Assembly (NCBI RefSeq): GCF_041381155.1
Contig: NC_091144.1
Coordinates: 38,529,033-38,593,032, forward strand
Source: Argopecten irradians
Lineage: Eukaryota; Mollusca; Bivalvia; Pectinida; Pectinidae
Direction: 5' to 3'
Length of the DNA: 64,000 nt
Both the position numbers and the translations under genes were made by a program. Every line of letters begins with the position of its first letter. The first letter of the stretch is position 1. The notes under the pieces are model-generated. The model was not told where the DNA came from. It searched no databases and saw nothing but the letters and a program-made list of their open reading frames with translations. Below are positions 1-11,215 of this stretch, one piece after another.

Positions 1-587
1 AAATCTAGCAGCAGCGAAGCATTTGATAATGCTGTCAGTTTCCACTTGGTCTTCCTTTGGGGATATGTCCCGGAAGTTGCACTTAGCTAGTCTAAATATC
101 GTGACGAAACATGATATAAGAAATGTGTTATCTTTTTTGTACAGTTAAGCTGGATAATACCTTGGTCCATTGGGTGGCTTTGACATAGTATTGAATGATA
201 GAAACTGTAGCATACACGCATAGCGCATATAAAATGTTAGGGTTACTGAACATATTTAGATATTATTTAGGTGTTTTCCTCCTTGAAGTAATTAGGGAAC
301 ATTGAATATATCTGTTCATAAATACTGCCTAAAGAGTGAAGCAATGCTCATTAGCCCAAGAAGCCCAAGAAAATTCACCAGTCAATCTGTTTTATATTTG
401 TTGTACGTTGTATCTGTAATCCAAACATCAAGGCTCTGAAAGCTTCCAATGAATGCAAGATGATTCAAAATGAAAATGGAAGAAAAATAAGATGGGATGG
501 TAAGTTGGTTATATTAAGCGTCTTATTAACACGGTGTGATGCTAGTATGAAGTACGTGCGTGTTTTGGGAGACTGCAGTATGCAGTA
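1..587. other. Intergenic, nothing recognised
   Basis: AT-rich sequence with no long open frame, no recognisable protein motif and no tandem repeat. I see no gene here. Confidence 0.6.
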
Positions 588-810
588 GGGGCCGCAGTGA
601 ATGAGTGGTTAAGATGTCTCGACATATTACCACAAGCCCTCTACCTCTGGGTCGCGTGTTCGAATCCCACGTGATGCAGTTCCTAGGTACCGCTTGTCGG
701 TGTTTTTTCTCCGGGTACTTCGGATTTCCTACACCAACAAACCTGGCACGTCCTTACATTACTCTGCCTTTTAATAGGACGTTAGATTAATAAAACCCCA
801 AAATAAAACC
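588..810 (+). repeat. tRNA-derived SINE, near full length
   Basis: The element opens with a tRNA-like head. An A-box-like GAGTGGTTAAG lies near 598-608 and a B-box-like GTTCGAATCCC near 658-668. The middle segment reads TTTTTTCTCCGGGTACT near 702-718, and the end is rich in TAATAAAACCCC. The same head and middle segments recur around 26600, 27180, 33870, 36090, 39310, 48920-49110 and 49125-49500, so this is a dispersed family. Metazoan SINEs with tRNA heads and shared central domains are known (for example the MetaSINE group described from bivalves), but I cannot assign the family without a search. Confidence 0.75.
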
Positions 811-962
811 ACTGTACTATGTTTGTGTTGTGACACTTTCTAAATAGTGGAATAATAACCAAACACACTTCTACCGGTCACATTATGGATATTGACAACG
901 GATAAACCAGTCGTCCCACCCCTCTATGAAAGAGGAAGTTTGAATAGTTCACTGTTGACATG

Positions 963-1264
963 CATCCTCGATAATCTAGGGGTTCCAATCACTTACGATC
1001 TATATACCCCCTGGGCTATCTCATAGTAAAACTGGAAGTATCAGAGGTAATTTAGTCCTTTGATTTGCATCAAATGAGCCGTACTACACTGTGGTTGACC
1101 GCGTGGCTTTGAAGTTGGGCGTGGCTCTCTCTGTAATCTTCAAAGGATTCTTTTGCTGGCCTGTGATTGGTTCAGATTTATTCCACTGAGCTGCCTTCAG
1201 TTTTACTATTAGATAGTTCAGGGATATAGAGATCGTAAGTGATCGGAACCCCTGGAGTATCGAT
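963..1264. mobile_element. Foldback MITE, family A (copy 1)
   Basis: The two ends are long inverted repeats. The left end reads CATCCTCGATAATC..., and the right end closes with CCCCTGGAGTATCGA. It is the same family as copies near 15591, 21821 and 25416, which have 9-bp target duplications. This copy is more diverged: both arms carry substitutions, the right tip is eroded, and I see no target duplication. Confidence 0.8.
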
Positions 1265-1975
1265 TTATGTAAAAAAAAGTTATATGTAAAATGATCGACA
1301 TTTCAATGGATACTTAAACAAACATATACCATCATTATTGGTCTGACACTGATTATTAAAGCTGTTTAACCATACGTTTAAATAAATGACTCTTTGTCGT
1401 ATTAATAATACGACAGACAGACACATACATTTGTATCCCGGAAGTCATAGTAAATATACTGTGCAAACAATCTACGTCATTGCACATACACGGCGATCTC
1501 GATAAAGCTAATACTTTTAACAATCGTTTCTCCATATAACCTGCTATTAATAAGTCCACTTTCGATCTCCTCTCTTAAATGTTAAATGTTAGAATTCTTT
1601 TTGACATCAACATTTCTGATTGGTACGTTCTCGATGTTATTCACTTCCTTGATAAGAAGAAAGTCTCAGATATCAACCAATCAAATTGTTTTGCGTAATG
1701 AAGGTCTCTGCCGTGAATCTATCCATTTATTAATTTATTATAATACCCACCAAATGCATTAATCTTTCAACCTGAAAAATTGCTAACATCATCAAGCATT
1801 GAAAATGATCCATTAAACTTTTCCATATCAAATTTTATCAAATACAATTTGTAACTTGAAATAAAAAAAATCATCAGAATTATTCCAAACCAATATAATG
1901 CAAACTTAAAAGAAAAAAATAGTTAATTGATACTTAATTACATACACTATGTGTTATTTCACGTTAGTGATATAA
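1265..1975. other. Intergenic, nothing recognised
   Basis: AT-rich, with only short frames and no coding signature. No feature identified. Confidence 0.55.
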
Positions 1976-1999
1976 CATGATTTTCACAATCTTCGTCCA

Positions 2000-2170
2000 T
2001 CAATCAAAACACTTCATCCGGCAATCAGATACAGTACTTTGTCCGTCAATCAGTACACCTCGTCCGTCAATCAGTACACTTCGTCCGCCAATCAGGTACC
2101 TCGTCCGCCATTCAGAACACCTCGCCCACTTATCACAACACTTCATCCACCAATCAGAATATTTCAATCT
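2000..2170. repeat. Degenerate tandem repeat, about 19-20 bp unit
   Basis: About eight imperfect copies of a unit around CGTCCGTCAATCAGTACAC. A 67-codon frame across it is periodic and consistent with the repeat, not with a gene. Confidence 0.7.
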
Positions 2171-2179
2171 GAACATATG

Positions 2180-3130
2180 ACGAGAAGATCCTATTGGGTA
2201 TTATTCTTAAAGTAGGTTGCCACAGGGATCAATCTTAAGGCAACTGCTATTGTAAATCTTTATTAGTACTGGCGCTATTTCATAACAATTTTTCAAACTT
2301 TCAAAAAAAGTTCGTAAAGGTGAAATCATTGAACCCTTTTATTTATTTATTCATTTATTTACTTAAGGTGTAAGCAAATGTTATTGATATTTTTTTTAAT
2401 TTCCATTTATTTTTTTGTCTATAACAAAAACAAATTTTAAAATTCTGTAGATGAATGAGACTTTGCGCTTCTACTTTTGTTAAAAAAATCTAGAACGGAA
2501 AGTATGTTACTGAATTTATTATAAAAAAAACTAATGTTGCCAAAGTAAAAAAAACCCACATAAATCACTGCAGATATATGTTCAAATTATCTCCCTTTAT
2601 CGACGCACGTACGCATGTACCGACAGCTGAAAATAAAATTTCTTTTTTAATGTACATGAACATTGTGTTAGCCAGTGTTGTAAAACATTATTGCTGGCGA
2701 TAAGCATTCGACAGAATAAAGTAATTTTAGACAGCCGAAGTGGCGTACATAAATTCACGCGCGTTCTGTTTGAAGTTACTCCGATAAAAACATAATGGCC
2801 GCGTGGTACTCCGGACGTGTCAAAACAGTCGCCGATTTTTGTCGCTTGTTAATCTACGTTCACTATACACTATTCCGGTCCTACAGTCACATATCGATAT
2901 ATCTGCCTGTTTGTAGATATATTATATGACTCCACTAATTTACTCTCTGCACGTCATTGTGCTATAAAAATATGAAATCAATATACTAACAGAGCTATAT
3001 TAAGCACAATATAACGGATTTTGTTAAACATGAAAAACAGTTGTAAAACGAGAGTGTAAAGTCAGCAATCAACTTGTAATTGTCATTGGACAATAGGATG
3101 GAAAGGAATTTCGGTTAAGGTCATTGATAT
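2180..3130. other. Intergenic, nothing recognised
   Basis: AT-rich with homopolymer A and T runs. No gene, array or inverted repeat was noticed. Confidence 0.5.
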
Positions 3131-3154
3131 TAAAAAAACGTGTTGGCCTTTTAC

Positions 3155-4030
3155 CTTAGCATGCTACAGGCCTAATATTAGCTGCAATATTGTAGCTCAA
3201 AAGACTTTTTGACAGAAAATTGTGTCGTTTGGCCGAAAGGTATAGTAGGCCGTACGTATATTCGTTCTAGCCTATTATCGGTTCAGAACTTGATAAGAAG
3301 CAGTTTAAAGATTTTAAGATTTTTGGCCCCTGTGACCTTGAATATAGGTCAAGGTCAATCAAATCAACAGAATTCATGGCCATTTATGTCAGCATGCTAC
3401 AGGCCTAATAATAGGTCTATAGGCCTTCTAGAACTTCTCAAGAAGATTTTAGGATTTTTGGCCCATGTGACCTTGAATGAAGGTCAATGTCATTCATTTT
3501 ACTAAACTTGGTAGCCATTTATGTTAAATAATTCAATTTTGCTTGTTACGAGCATTTTCATTGGCTTCAAAATTTACTTTATCAGCCCATAAAGGGAAAA
3601 ATGGTGTCGCCGTTTGTAACGTTGCTTCTGATTGGCTGAGATGACGGCGTAATGATTTCATAGACAAAAGAGTCCCGAAATGAATTTTGAATATTGAAGA
3701 GATTATCTTTAGTAAATTGAATTATAAGGATTAATTTGAATAGCGGTTTATTTAGAGTACACTCAGATTTTTGTGTTATATCTCCGTAACATAAAAAATC
3801 TATTCAAGTTAATCCTTAGATACTTCAGACCTAATATTTGGCCTCTAGGCCTTCTAGAACTTCACAAGAAGTTATTTGACGATTTTAGTATTTTTGGCCC
3901 ACGTAACGTTGAGTGAAGGCCAATATAATTCATATTAATAAACTTAAAAGGACATTTATGTCAGAATGATACAGGTCTAACATTAGGTCTCTGGGCCTTC
4001 TAGAACTTGAGAAGAAGTTTTTGTAATGAT
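3155..4030. repeat. Imperfect repeats with TGACCTTGAATGAAGGTCA core
   Basis: Several diverged copies of a segment of roughly 120-150 bp. It contains GCATGCTACAGGCCTAATA, then GGCCTTCTAGAACTT, then ATTTTTGGCCCATGTGACC, then the core. Copies are near 3160-3365, 3388-3500, 3825-3950 and 3960-4020. A related core is at 47757-47780. The frame at 3209-3505 falls in this repeat and is not a credible gene. Confidence 0.6.
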
Positions 4031-5003
4031 TGTTTTTTCGAAAAATTGCACTTTTGAATTTTGACTCTTATTTCCAACCGGAAAGCGGCGTTTTACAGAA
4101 AAGTGTTTCATTAGAAATTTGTTACATTTTTTATTCTACATAGCATAACCAAAACAGAAAGGCATTCGTGAATAAGCCGTTAATGAGATATTGGCATAAG
4201 TTAAAAACCGGAAGTGAGGTCATAGCGGCCATATTGGACTTTAACCAACATTAAAATGCTGCTGTCACACCTTCAGCTCATAACCTACAAATGAATATGG
4301 TGACTTGTTCATTGGCAAATCTGAGATTCTTAATATACAACTTTCTGTGCAGAAGAAAAATAAAAAACAGAACAAAAACGTCTTTTTACCCATAGATGAA
4401 AAGCCCTATTTATTTATATACCCCAGTAACCATTTATTTATTTTCCTCTTTTTTTTAGTTTTTTTGTTATTCTTTTTTGACAGATCAACTTATTTATTAC
4501 TCGCCGAAAGGCAATGAAATCGCAGACATTTAATGGCCAGTCTTACTAACGTTATTGTTATTGCTTCGCGTTGTCTGCCTATATCAAGTTTTGTGTAATA
4601 AATCATTAATAAAAGCTATCTTAAAATTTCAACATGATCCCTTTTATATTGTAAACATCATTATCATTTTTAGATTACTTTTGTACTTTTTTCTCATTAT
4701 CTAATTCTTAACCTATTTATTTATATTACTATACAGTTTTGTTTATTTTTTGTGGTTTTTTTTTAATGTTTTAGTTATCTGTCTGATAACGTCGTTTCGT
4801 TAAATTCATGATGTTACGACAAGGTTGATAGCATCATGATCGATGACTGTTAACTAAATACAAACCGTACTTAAGTTAATTAGTGATAAGGCTTTCTAAT
4901 TAGTAGGATACTGACACCAATAAACTGTGGTGAATGTGAAAACGAGATTCTTTGTAGTCATTTGTTTAAACATGTTTTATTGTCATATTATCAACCAACC
5001 TCT
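4031..5003. other. Intergenic, nothing recognised
   Basis: T-rich stretches and short frames only. The 70-codon frame at 4305-4517 is low-complexity (poly-Phe/Leu from T runs). Confidence 0.5.
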
Positions 5004-5142
5004 ATATTCCAGGGGTTCCGATCACTTACGATCTCTACACCCCTGGCCTATCTCATAGTAACAAATGGAGGCAATATAACAAAACAGGTAATTTAGTCCT
5101 TTGATGCCCATTAAAAGAATCGAATGATGGTTCACTGTGGTT

Positions 5143-5145
<3 letters not shown>
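5004..5145 (+). mobile_element. Foldback MITE family A, left half only (copy 2)
   Basis: It carries the family A left arm (CCAGGGGTTCCGATCACTTA at about 5009-5028) and the interior up to CACTGTGGTTGAA. It then runs straight into a TC microsatellite. The right arm is absent after the microsatellite. Confidence 0.8.
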
Positions 5146-5209
<64 letters not shown>

Positions 5210-5212
5210 CCC

Positions 5213-5247
<35 letters not shown>
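5146..5247. repeat. (TC)n microsatellite inside a MITE remnant
   Basis: About 100 bp of nearly pure TC with a few CC interruptions. In intact family A copies the matching interior position reads CGCTCTCTCT, so the tract is placed where the MITE already has a short CT run. The Ser-Leu and Arg-Glu frames in all phases here are artefacts of the dinucleotide repeat. Confidence 0.95.
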
Positions 5248-6591
5248 TCACGTATGTTTGATATCGGCAATATGCCAGGATTATATTACAATATTCGACA
5301 AAATAATCTTTCAAAATAAGATCATCATTTCGATTCTTTTCCGCGGACAACATAAATGGCTGTGTGGAAATCGAGATCAACACCTACATTTACACATCAA
5401 AGTAAAATATTTATCTTGTATTATAGACTATTTACCCTTCAGAGGATACAACCACGTAAGTAACAACTTCTTAAACATATCAGGGGAAATTTTCTACTTT
5501 TATTATCCCAGTGTTTCTGAACTGTTCAAACCATTGATCTTTGAAATAACGCGAATTCTAACTCAATCGTAGATTTAAAAACAAGAGTATTTCAGATAAA
5601 AATCCTGTGAGTATATACATTATTACCATAGGTGGCTAACCACCTCGTCATTTCTCTATGAACTGTGAATTCTGTATTATTCTAAAGGGTTGAAATCTCG
5701 ACATGACAAAATTCTACCCTTATCATTTGCTTATTGAAAATTAATGCATTGCATTACGATTATACAGGAAAAGTAACATTGTTTACACAAGATGATTATC
5801 TGTAAAACCTTCAGTAGTACTTTACAGTATAATATAATTTTTCATTACACCTGATAGAAATCCACATTACTTTGGCCATATGAATATTTCAATACAGAAT
5901 TTCACTCCAGATCTCGTACATGACAATGCTATACTAATTAACACTAATTATTGATGTTACAGGTCATTACAGCATCCGTAACACAGTCTAAAAAAACTAT
6001 GAATTTTGTCTCAACACACTGCCATGTACCATAAGATTAATTATTAACTTCTTTTATATATATACATCACTATTGATGAAATATGTTCAAATGTAGAAAT
6101 ATAAAAATGATATTAAAAAGTCGTTTTGTCTTATATATATCATATATATATATATATATATATATTACATTAGATATATTGTATATATTACACTTAAATT
6201 TGATGTTCATTTAAGTTCGTTTTTGAATTAGTAATGCGCATATTGTGTGCAGATAGGAATGTTTAAGTAGTGTACATCCTTAGTACTTAATGTAACGTAA
6301 TTGGTGATTTATGATTCAAATATGCCGCCATGTTGTCTTTGCGCATTCATCTATACAATTTGTATATCCAGGTTTATGTTTTAAAGAATACATCTCTTTA
6401 TCTATATGGATGTATTCACATAATTCTGATAACCTTGATTATTATCTCCATGTACACGTAACACTCGTATGTCTACATACCAATTGTATATGATGTCTGT
6501 ATATCAATGTGTAAAAATGATTACAAATCTGTTACGTTAAGGAACCATGTCTTCTTGTTCCGAAATGAAAGATTTGTCGGTGAGATGGGAA
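5248..6591. other. Intergenic, with short (TA)n tract
   Basis: AT-rich sequence with a short TA dinucleotide run near 6130-6165. The open frame running out of the TC tract to 5572 has no recognisable content. This stretch includes the 3' flank of the minus-strand Mab-21-like gene, but I could not see a clear poly(A) signal. Confidence 0.5.
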
Positions 6592-8718
6592 TTAGTTTTC
6601 CATATAATGTGACTGTTTCAGCTGTTGTATCCTTGCCTTGGCAGGGTTAAGATACTGCAAAGGTACTTTAGCACCCAGAGATTCCGTGTACTCACGGAGA
6701 GCTCTTACTTTGTCCCCGATCATTTCGTAACAGATCCCAAGGATATTGTGAACAATCCACCATTTACTCACTCCCTGGGACCTGTCATTCTTCACGGTCT
6801 GGAGTTGAGTCAGTGCTGCGTCACGTCTTCTGGTATCACCAAGGTCATAGTAGCATAGGAAGGATAGGAATATGGCGTAAGGTCGTGGGGGAATTATACA
6901 GTTACCAGTTAATGGTAGCTCAGGATGCAACTGAGATGGACACATAAGACGACATGTCTCTGAAAACTTTACGGATGTTACCCATGCCTGCTGACATTTG
7001 TATAGAAGGTTATAGCCACGCCCACAATAAAGATGTTCATACCTGTCTTCATCCCCGTCATCAAGATGATCAACACAAACTCTCCATGACGAGATCACAT
7101 ATCCACACATTTCCAGTGTTTTGTTGTAATTTCCAGTCTGATAGTGATACGTAGCTAACGTCAGTAGACCAGGACTAGAACACACTGAGGCAAATGGTGT
7201 CATAGTTTTCTTAGATTTCCTAAGGCAGTTGTATTTATCTTTATTTCCTCTGGAAGGCAATTGCTTTTCAAATGTTTCCATTCCTTTACGGGATAATGCC
7301 CTGGTCATATGGTAATAAGCGACATATTCATCCATGTCCGATTCTGATTTACAGAGGAGATTACCAAGATCTTTGAATAGTTTATGATGTGTCGCTGTTA
7401 CATTGATGGTCATGGTTCCCTGGATGATGTTCAAATCATATTCTCTTTCTAACCGAGCTGGTGTTGCTAGTACTAATTCCCAGGCACCATGTTTTACACG
7501 GCGGATATACTCTCCTATTGATTGTTTGAAGAATGTTCCTATTGACAGACACCCCCAAGTCATATTGTGTAGATCTTCGAGGATATGAAGAAGCTTTTGT
7601 TGATTTTCGCCATGGACCTTTCCTAGGAACATGTTGTTTGTATTGATAAAGTAATTAGGGCAGAATGCTGCATTCACCCAAGTGATTAAAATATTCAAAC
7701 ACAGCATGAGACATAAAAATAGGTTTTTTTCTTGCCAAAAAGATAACGGTGTAAATTCTAAAGCATAGAATAAAACTGTTTTGATTACATACGATGATAC
7801 AATATCTGCATCCCCATATATCTGTTTTAACCTGGTAGATATCTGTTTTTTAAGATACTTGATAAGACAATACACCTGGAACTGGACATGGCCGATAGAA
7901 TGAATGAGTTTGCGTTCCGCAGTTACGAAAGAAATTCTCCACTGAAGGAATGGGTCGGGTGATGTTTTGTCTCCTACAGGGACAAGATAACAACCGTCAT
8001 GTACTATTTGATCTATCAAACATTTACCTGGCCATTCATGTAATCGTGGTCTATTAACCCATTCATCAGCCTCTCTAGGCCAACTACTACATATGAATGC
8101 GCTGACAAAGTCCATATCACGACCTGTCCTAGTGTGTTCATTAACCAAGGTAGTAGCTGGTCCAGTTGCATCCGCCGTAAACTGGAACAGATTACTATAC
8201 TCATCTGTAAATGACCGCCTATACATCTCACTGGATATGAACATTAAATCCCCTACAGGAACGATTGATTCACACAAATGTTTACAAGAACAATGTCCCC
8301 CTTTAATCAACTCTAAATGTACGTATCCAGGTCGGCTGTGGGCATCTCTCATAATAAATACAGTTTTATCAGCAATATCTGGTGTAGTACTTATGTCCTG
8401 TTCCGGACATATAACCACAACTTCATTGTCAATTAACATGCGATCATCGTCCGAGCCATTCACGGATGCTCCTTCTGCCCGACTGCCTGTTCGAATCATA
8501 TGAACATTGTCTTTCCCCGCATTGTCTATATGTTCCCTTACAAGTGTCAGTTTTCTCCTTATAGCAACCATCTCCTGGTTTCCCATCATCCTGTTGAGGA
8601 TGTAGTGCAGAATCCACGAATCTCCGTACAGTTCCCCTTGGTCTGACATGCTTATCGTAGTTACTCTATATCCCCTATAACATAAGTAAATAGGACTTAG
8701 GGTCATACATGAAGACAT
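6592..8718 (-). CDS. Mab-21/cGAS-like nucleotidyltransferase-fold protein
   Basis: This is one uninterrupted 708-codon frame, apparently intronless. Residues 77-94 contain a TGSRAEG segment followed by GSDDDRM. That matches the GS...[DE]x[DE] active-site arrangement of nucleotidyltransferases (G78, S79, D90, D92). Residues 204-231 and 242-290 match the Mab-21 domain, with DFVSAF, WPREADEWVNRPR, CYLVPVG, QWRISFVTAERKLIHS and a VQFQVYCLIKYLK helix. Residues 330-366 continue the Mab-21 helical half (ending CPNYFINTNNMF). The C-terminal 60 or so residues (LGICYEMIGDKVRALREYTE) look like one TPR-type helix pair. Known Mab-21/cGAS-like receptors of animals sense nucleic acids and make cyclic dinucleotide signals; many other family members have lost catalysis. 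Both acidic residues of the first motif are present here, but the third acidic residue and activity are not shown. Met24 (8649) is an alternative start and precedes the conserved region directly. Ligand and function are unknown. Confidence 0.9.
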   Translation of the reverse strand: MSSCMTLSPIYLCYRGYRVTTISMSDQGELYGDSWILHYILNRMMGNQEMVAIRRKLTLVREHIDNAGKDNVHMIRTGSRAEGASVNGSDDDRMLIDNEVVVICPEQDISTTPDIADKTVFIMRDAHSRPGYVHLELIKGGHCSCKHLCESIVPVGDLMFISSEMYRRSFTDEYSNLFQFTADATGPATTLVNEHTRTGRDMDFVSAFICSSWPREADEWVNRPRLHEWPGKCLIDQIVHDGCYLVPVGDKTSPDPFLQWRISFVTAERKLIHSIGHVQFQVYCLIKYLKKQISTRLKQIYGDADIVSSYVIKTVLFYALEFTPLSFWQEKNLFLCLMLCLNILITWVNAAFCPNYFINTNNMFLGKVHGENQQKLLHILEDLHNMTWGCLSIGTFFKQSIGEYIRRVKHGAWELVLATPARLEREYDLNIIQGTMTINVTATHHKLFKDLGNLLCKSESDMDEYVAYYHMTRALSRKGMETFEKQLPSRGNKDKYNCLRKSKKTMTPFASVCSSPGLLTLATYHYQTGNYNKTLEMCGYVISSWRVCVDHLDDGDEDRYEHLYCGRGYNLLYKCQQAWVTSVKFSETCRLMCPSQLHPELPLTGNCIIPPRPYAIFLSFLCYYDLGDTRRRDAALTQLQTVKNDRSQGVSKWWIVHNILGICYEMIGDKVRALREYTESLGAKVPLQYLNPAKARIQQLKQSHYMEN

Positions 8719-9527
8719 AACGAAAGTTATACAATTCGGGATGTTCTGGTAATAAATTCTTGTATAAGTGGATTTCTGGATATTTCGCTTATTTTGAACA
8801 GCACATATTTACAAACAACTGCCATGTTTTTGTACAAAATACTAGGTTTGTGAAGTATTTTGAACGAATTTGCAATATTATGTACATAGCATGAAATATG
8901 ATTGTAGAAGAACAAGCATTATGATTAGGTAAGTTATTTCACAATCAAAGGCCCCTTTATTGCTCGATCTCTACTCATGTAGACCTATGAGTGAGGAATG
9001 TCAATGTACACGTTCAGATTTATGGTTGGATACGTTCAAATATACAAATCGTCAAGAATCCTTCTGAAAACTTCCCAGATATGTGCTTGATTTTGTACCC
9101 TCAACTGCAGCTTCGAGATGTATTCATTCAGATTCCTATGTTAGATGGAGGAGTATACAAGACTGTTATAGAGCGATTATATTGACCAGATATTTTATCA
9201 CAAGGCATCTGCCTCTGGATTACGAGTATAGACCTCACAAGAGTAAGGAACACTTACTAGTAACTGACCGTAGGTAGGTGATTGTTTCTCCGGTTACTCG
9301 GTCTATTCTCACACCAAACCGAACCTGACATATCATTAGTATAACTGATAGTAGTTGTTATTGAGACATTATACTAAATAAACGATACATTACATACATA
9401 TTCATAATAGTTATTGTACAGTGTATAGATATCAACTTCACCCAATGTCTTCAACGGGTTTTTCTAATGTAAATGTGATCATCGATTGGACAATAGGTGT
9501 TGTAGTGATTAAGCTGGGGTAGGATTC
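8719..9527. other. Upstream flank of the Mab-21-like gene, nothing else seen
   Basis: AT-rich sequence with short frames of no recognisable content. It presumably includes the promoter of the minus-strand gene, but I see no defined element. Confidence 0.45.
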
Positions 9528-9665
9528 ATGACACGGGCGTAAACATGTCGGGGTATCGGCCTGATCACGTAGGTCTCCTCCCACACATACGCTTACATCC
9601 GGGCCATCGAAATGGATTTGTTTAAGTTGTATAACTCGTTTCTCAATCGATGTAAATAAACATAA
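9528..9665 (+). repeat. SINE 3' portion, family 2
   Basis: Its GGGCCATCGA and CTCGTTTCTCAATCGATGTA segments are the reverse complement of the tail of the SINE at 22985-23210. The tRNA-like head is missing, so this is a 5'-truncated copy. Confidence 0.6.
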
Positions 9666-11104
9666 TAAAGTTTAATATAAAATTTAATCGATACTAATTA
9701 TTTTAGTGTATATCAGATAACTATGATCTACTTATTTAAAGATAATTAGCGGCGGTAGATTGGGTAAGTGTATATTGCCAAAATAACAGACCACGTATCG
9801 GCACGCAGATTATTGCGTACAAAAAGGTGCCAGATATTGTAAATATACCATGGATGCGGACCCAACGGAAAATCTCGTAAGTACGGATTGCCCCATATAT
9901 GTCCATACTCGGTCCCATGTGTTATTCGCGCTATCGCTTTAAATTACTAACCCTGGGAACATGGCCCGCATATGCCGTGATATGAATCATTCATTATCCA
10001 AATTCTGGTCATTTGATTGGCTCCGCTCTAATCAGGCATACGCAATCACATTTCATGTCTCAAAACGGACTTCGGGTATAATATGGTATACTTTGTTTAT
10101 AAATTTCAAGGACGTAGATGATATATACAATACATGTACGTTCTTTATATTTTGTTATAAATTTAATACTACTCGCAACTGCTACATAACTTTCAATTTT
10201 GTTAATTAGGTTCATTGTTTAAGTTTATTTATTATACATGTTTGATATGAAATACTTCTCAGCCCAAAATAGTCGTCTGCTACAGCACTGTCCTGTCTCT
10301 ATGCACGTGATGGCTGACATATTGTACCTGTGTCTTGCTGTGACATATACTGTTGTCTTAGCTGATTAAAGTCGATGAAATTATGTGTCTTTGTTGTTTT
10401 TCAACACAATAGATATGAAATTATTTATGTTAAAAATACAGAAGACCTTTATATGTGAACCGCATATCTATAGGGTCAAAAGCCTATCAACAGTGACAGT
10501 GCATGACCGGTTTGATTTAAATATATCAATTTCCAAAGATGACTTTATAATAATTATATAAAGTTATATTTATAATTCGACGTATCAATTAATTGAATTA
10601 TGCAATGAATTTCCCGGAATAAAAGGAAATAAGTGAACACATGACACGTGCTTTTCGCATAGTAAATACATAGTAAAGATGACCATGTGACCTCATTTCA
10701 TTTAGTCGATTGGACGAGTTACGCAGTGCATTATTGATACCAGGTAAGTAGATACTGAAATCATGTTTGTTCATTTCCTTATATATATAGTGCTCGACTC
10801 GACCTGCACATGTTCGTTGGTGGGCTGTGCAAATGCGGCCGATGGTCCCAGGGGTTTGGAAGCGGTAGTGCGACGAACACCTGGGACCGAGGATGATGTC
10901 ACGCGTTCAGGTTACGGTGTATAATATTCATGAGCGATGTCTTACCTAAGTTATCATCATTACATTATTCAGTATTCCAGTTCCACATCAGAGGATCCAC
11001 ATGTTACACAGTTATCCATCAATGTGGATGTGATAGTGACTCCAGTTGGTGCCTTACAGGTCTACATCATTTCTGTAAAATATCAATACATGGAAAACAT
11101 TCTT
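9666..11104. other. Intergenic, nothing recognised
   Basis: No gene. A short inverted pair (GGTCCCAGG near 10845 and CCTGGGACC near 10891) is the only structure I noticed. Confidence 0.45.
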
Positions 11105-11215
11105 ATTCCAGTCATACAATAAAGTGTCAATTTGGGCCCTATGGCGACCATGACCGATAAACATTATTTTTTGTTTACAGATACCCGGGGTTAGGACATC
11201 ATGATTAAGGTCATG
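11105..11215 (+). repeat. Dispersed repeat, family G (copy 1)
   Basis: About 100 bp shared with 19362-19475: TTTGGGCCC, then GACCATGACCGATAA, then TTTTGTTTACAGATACCCGG, then GACATCATG, then GATTAAGGTCA. I see no termini or coding content, so the type of element is unknown. Confidence 0.6.

Noticed and set aside
5022..5572. Arg-Glu and Ser-Leu rich frames
   Set aside because: Dinucleotide (TC)n translated in every phase; no gene evidence.
8016..8503. Frames overlapping the Mab-21-like gene
   Set aside because: Shadows of the 708-codon gene in other frames.
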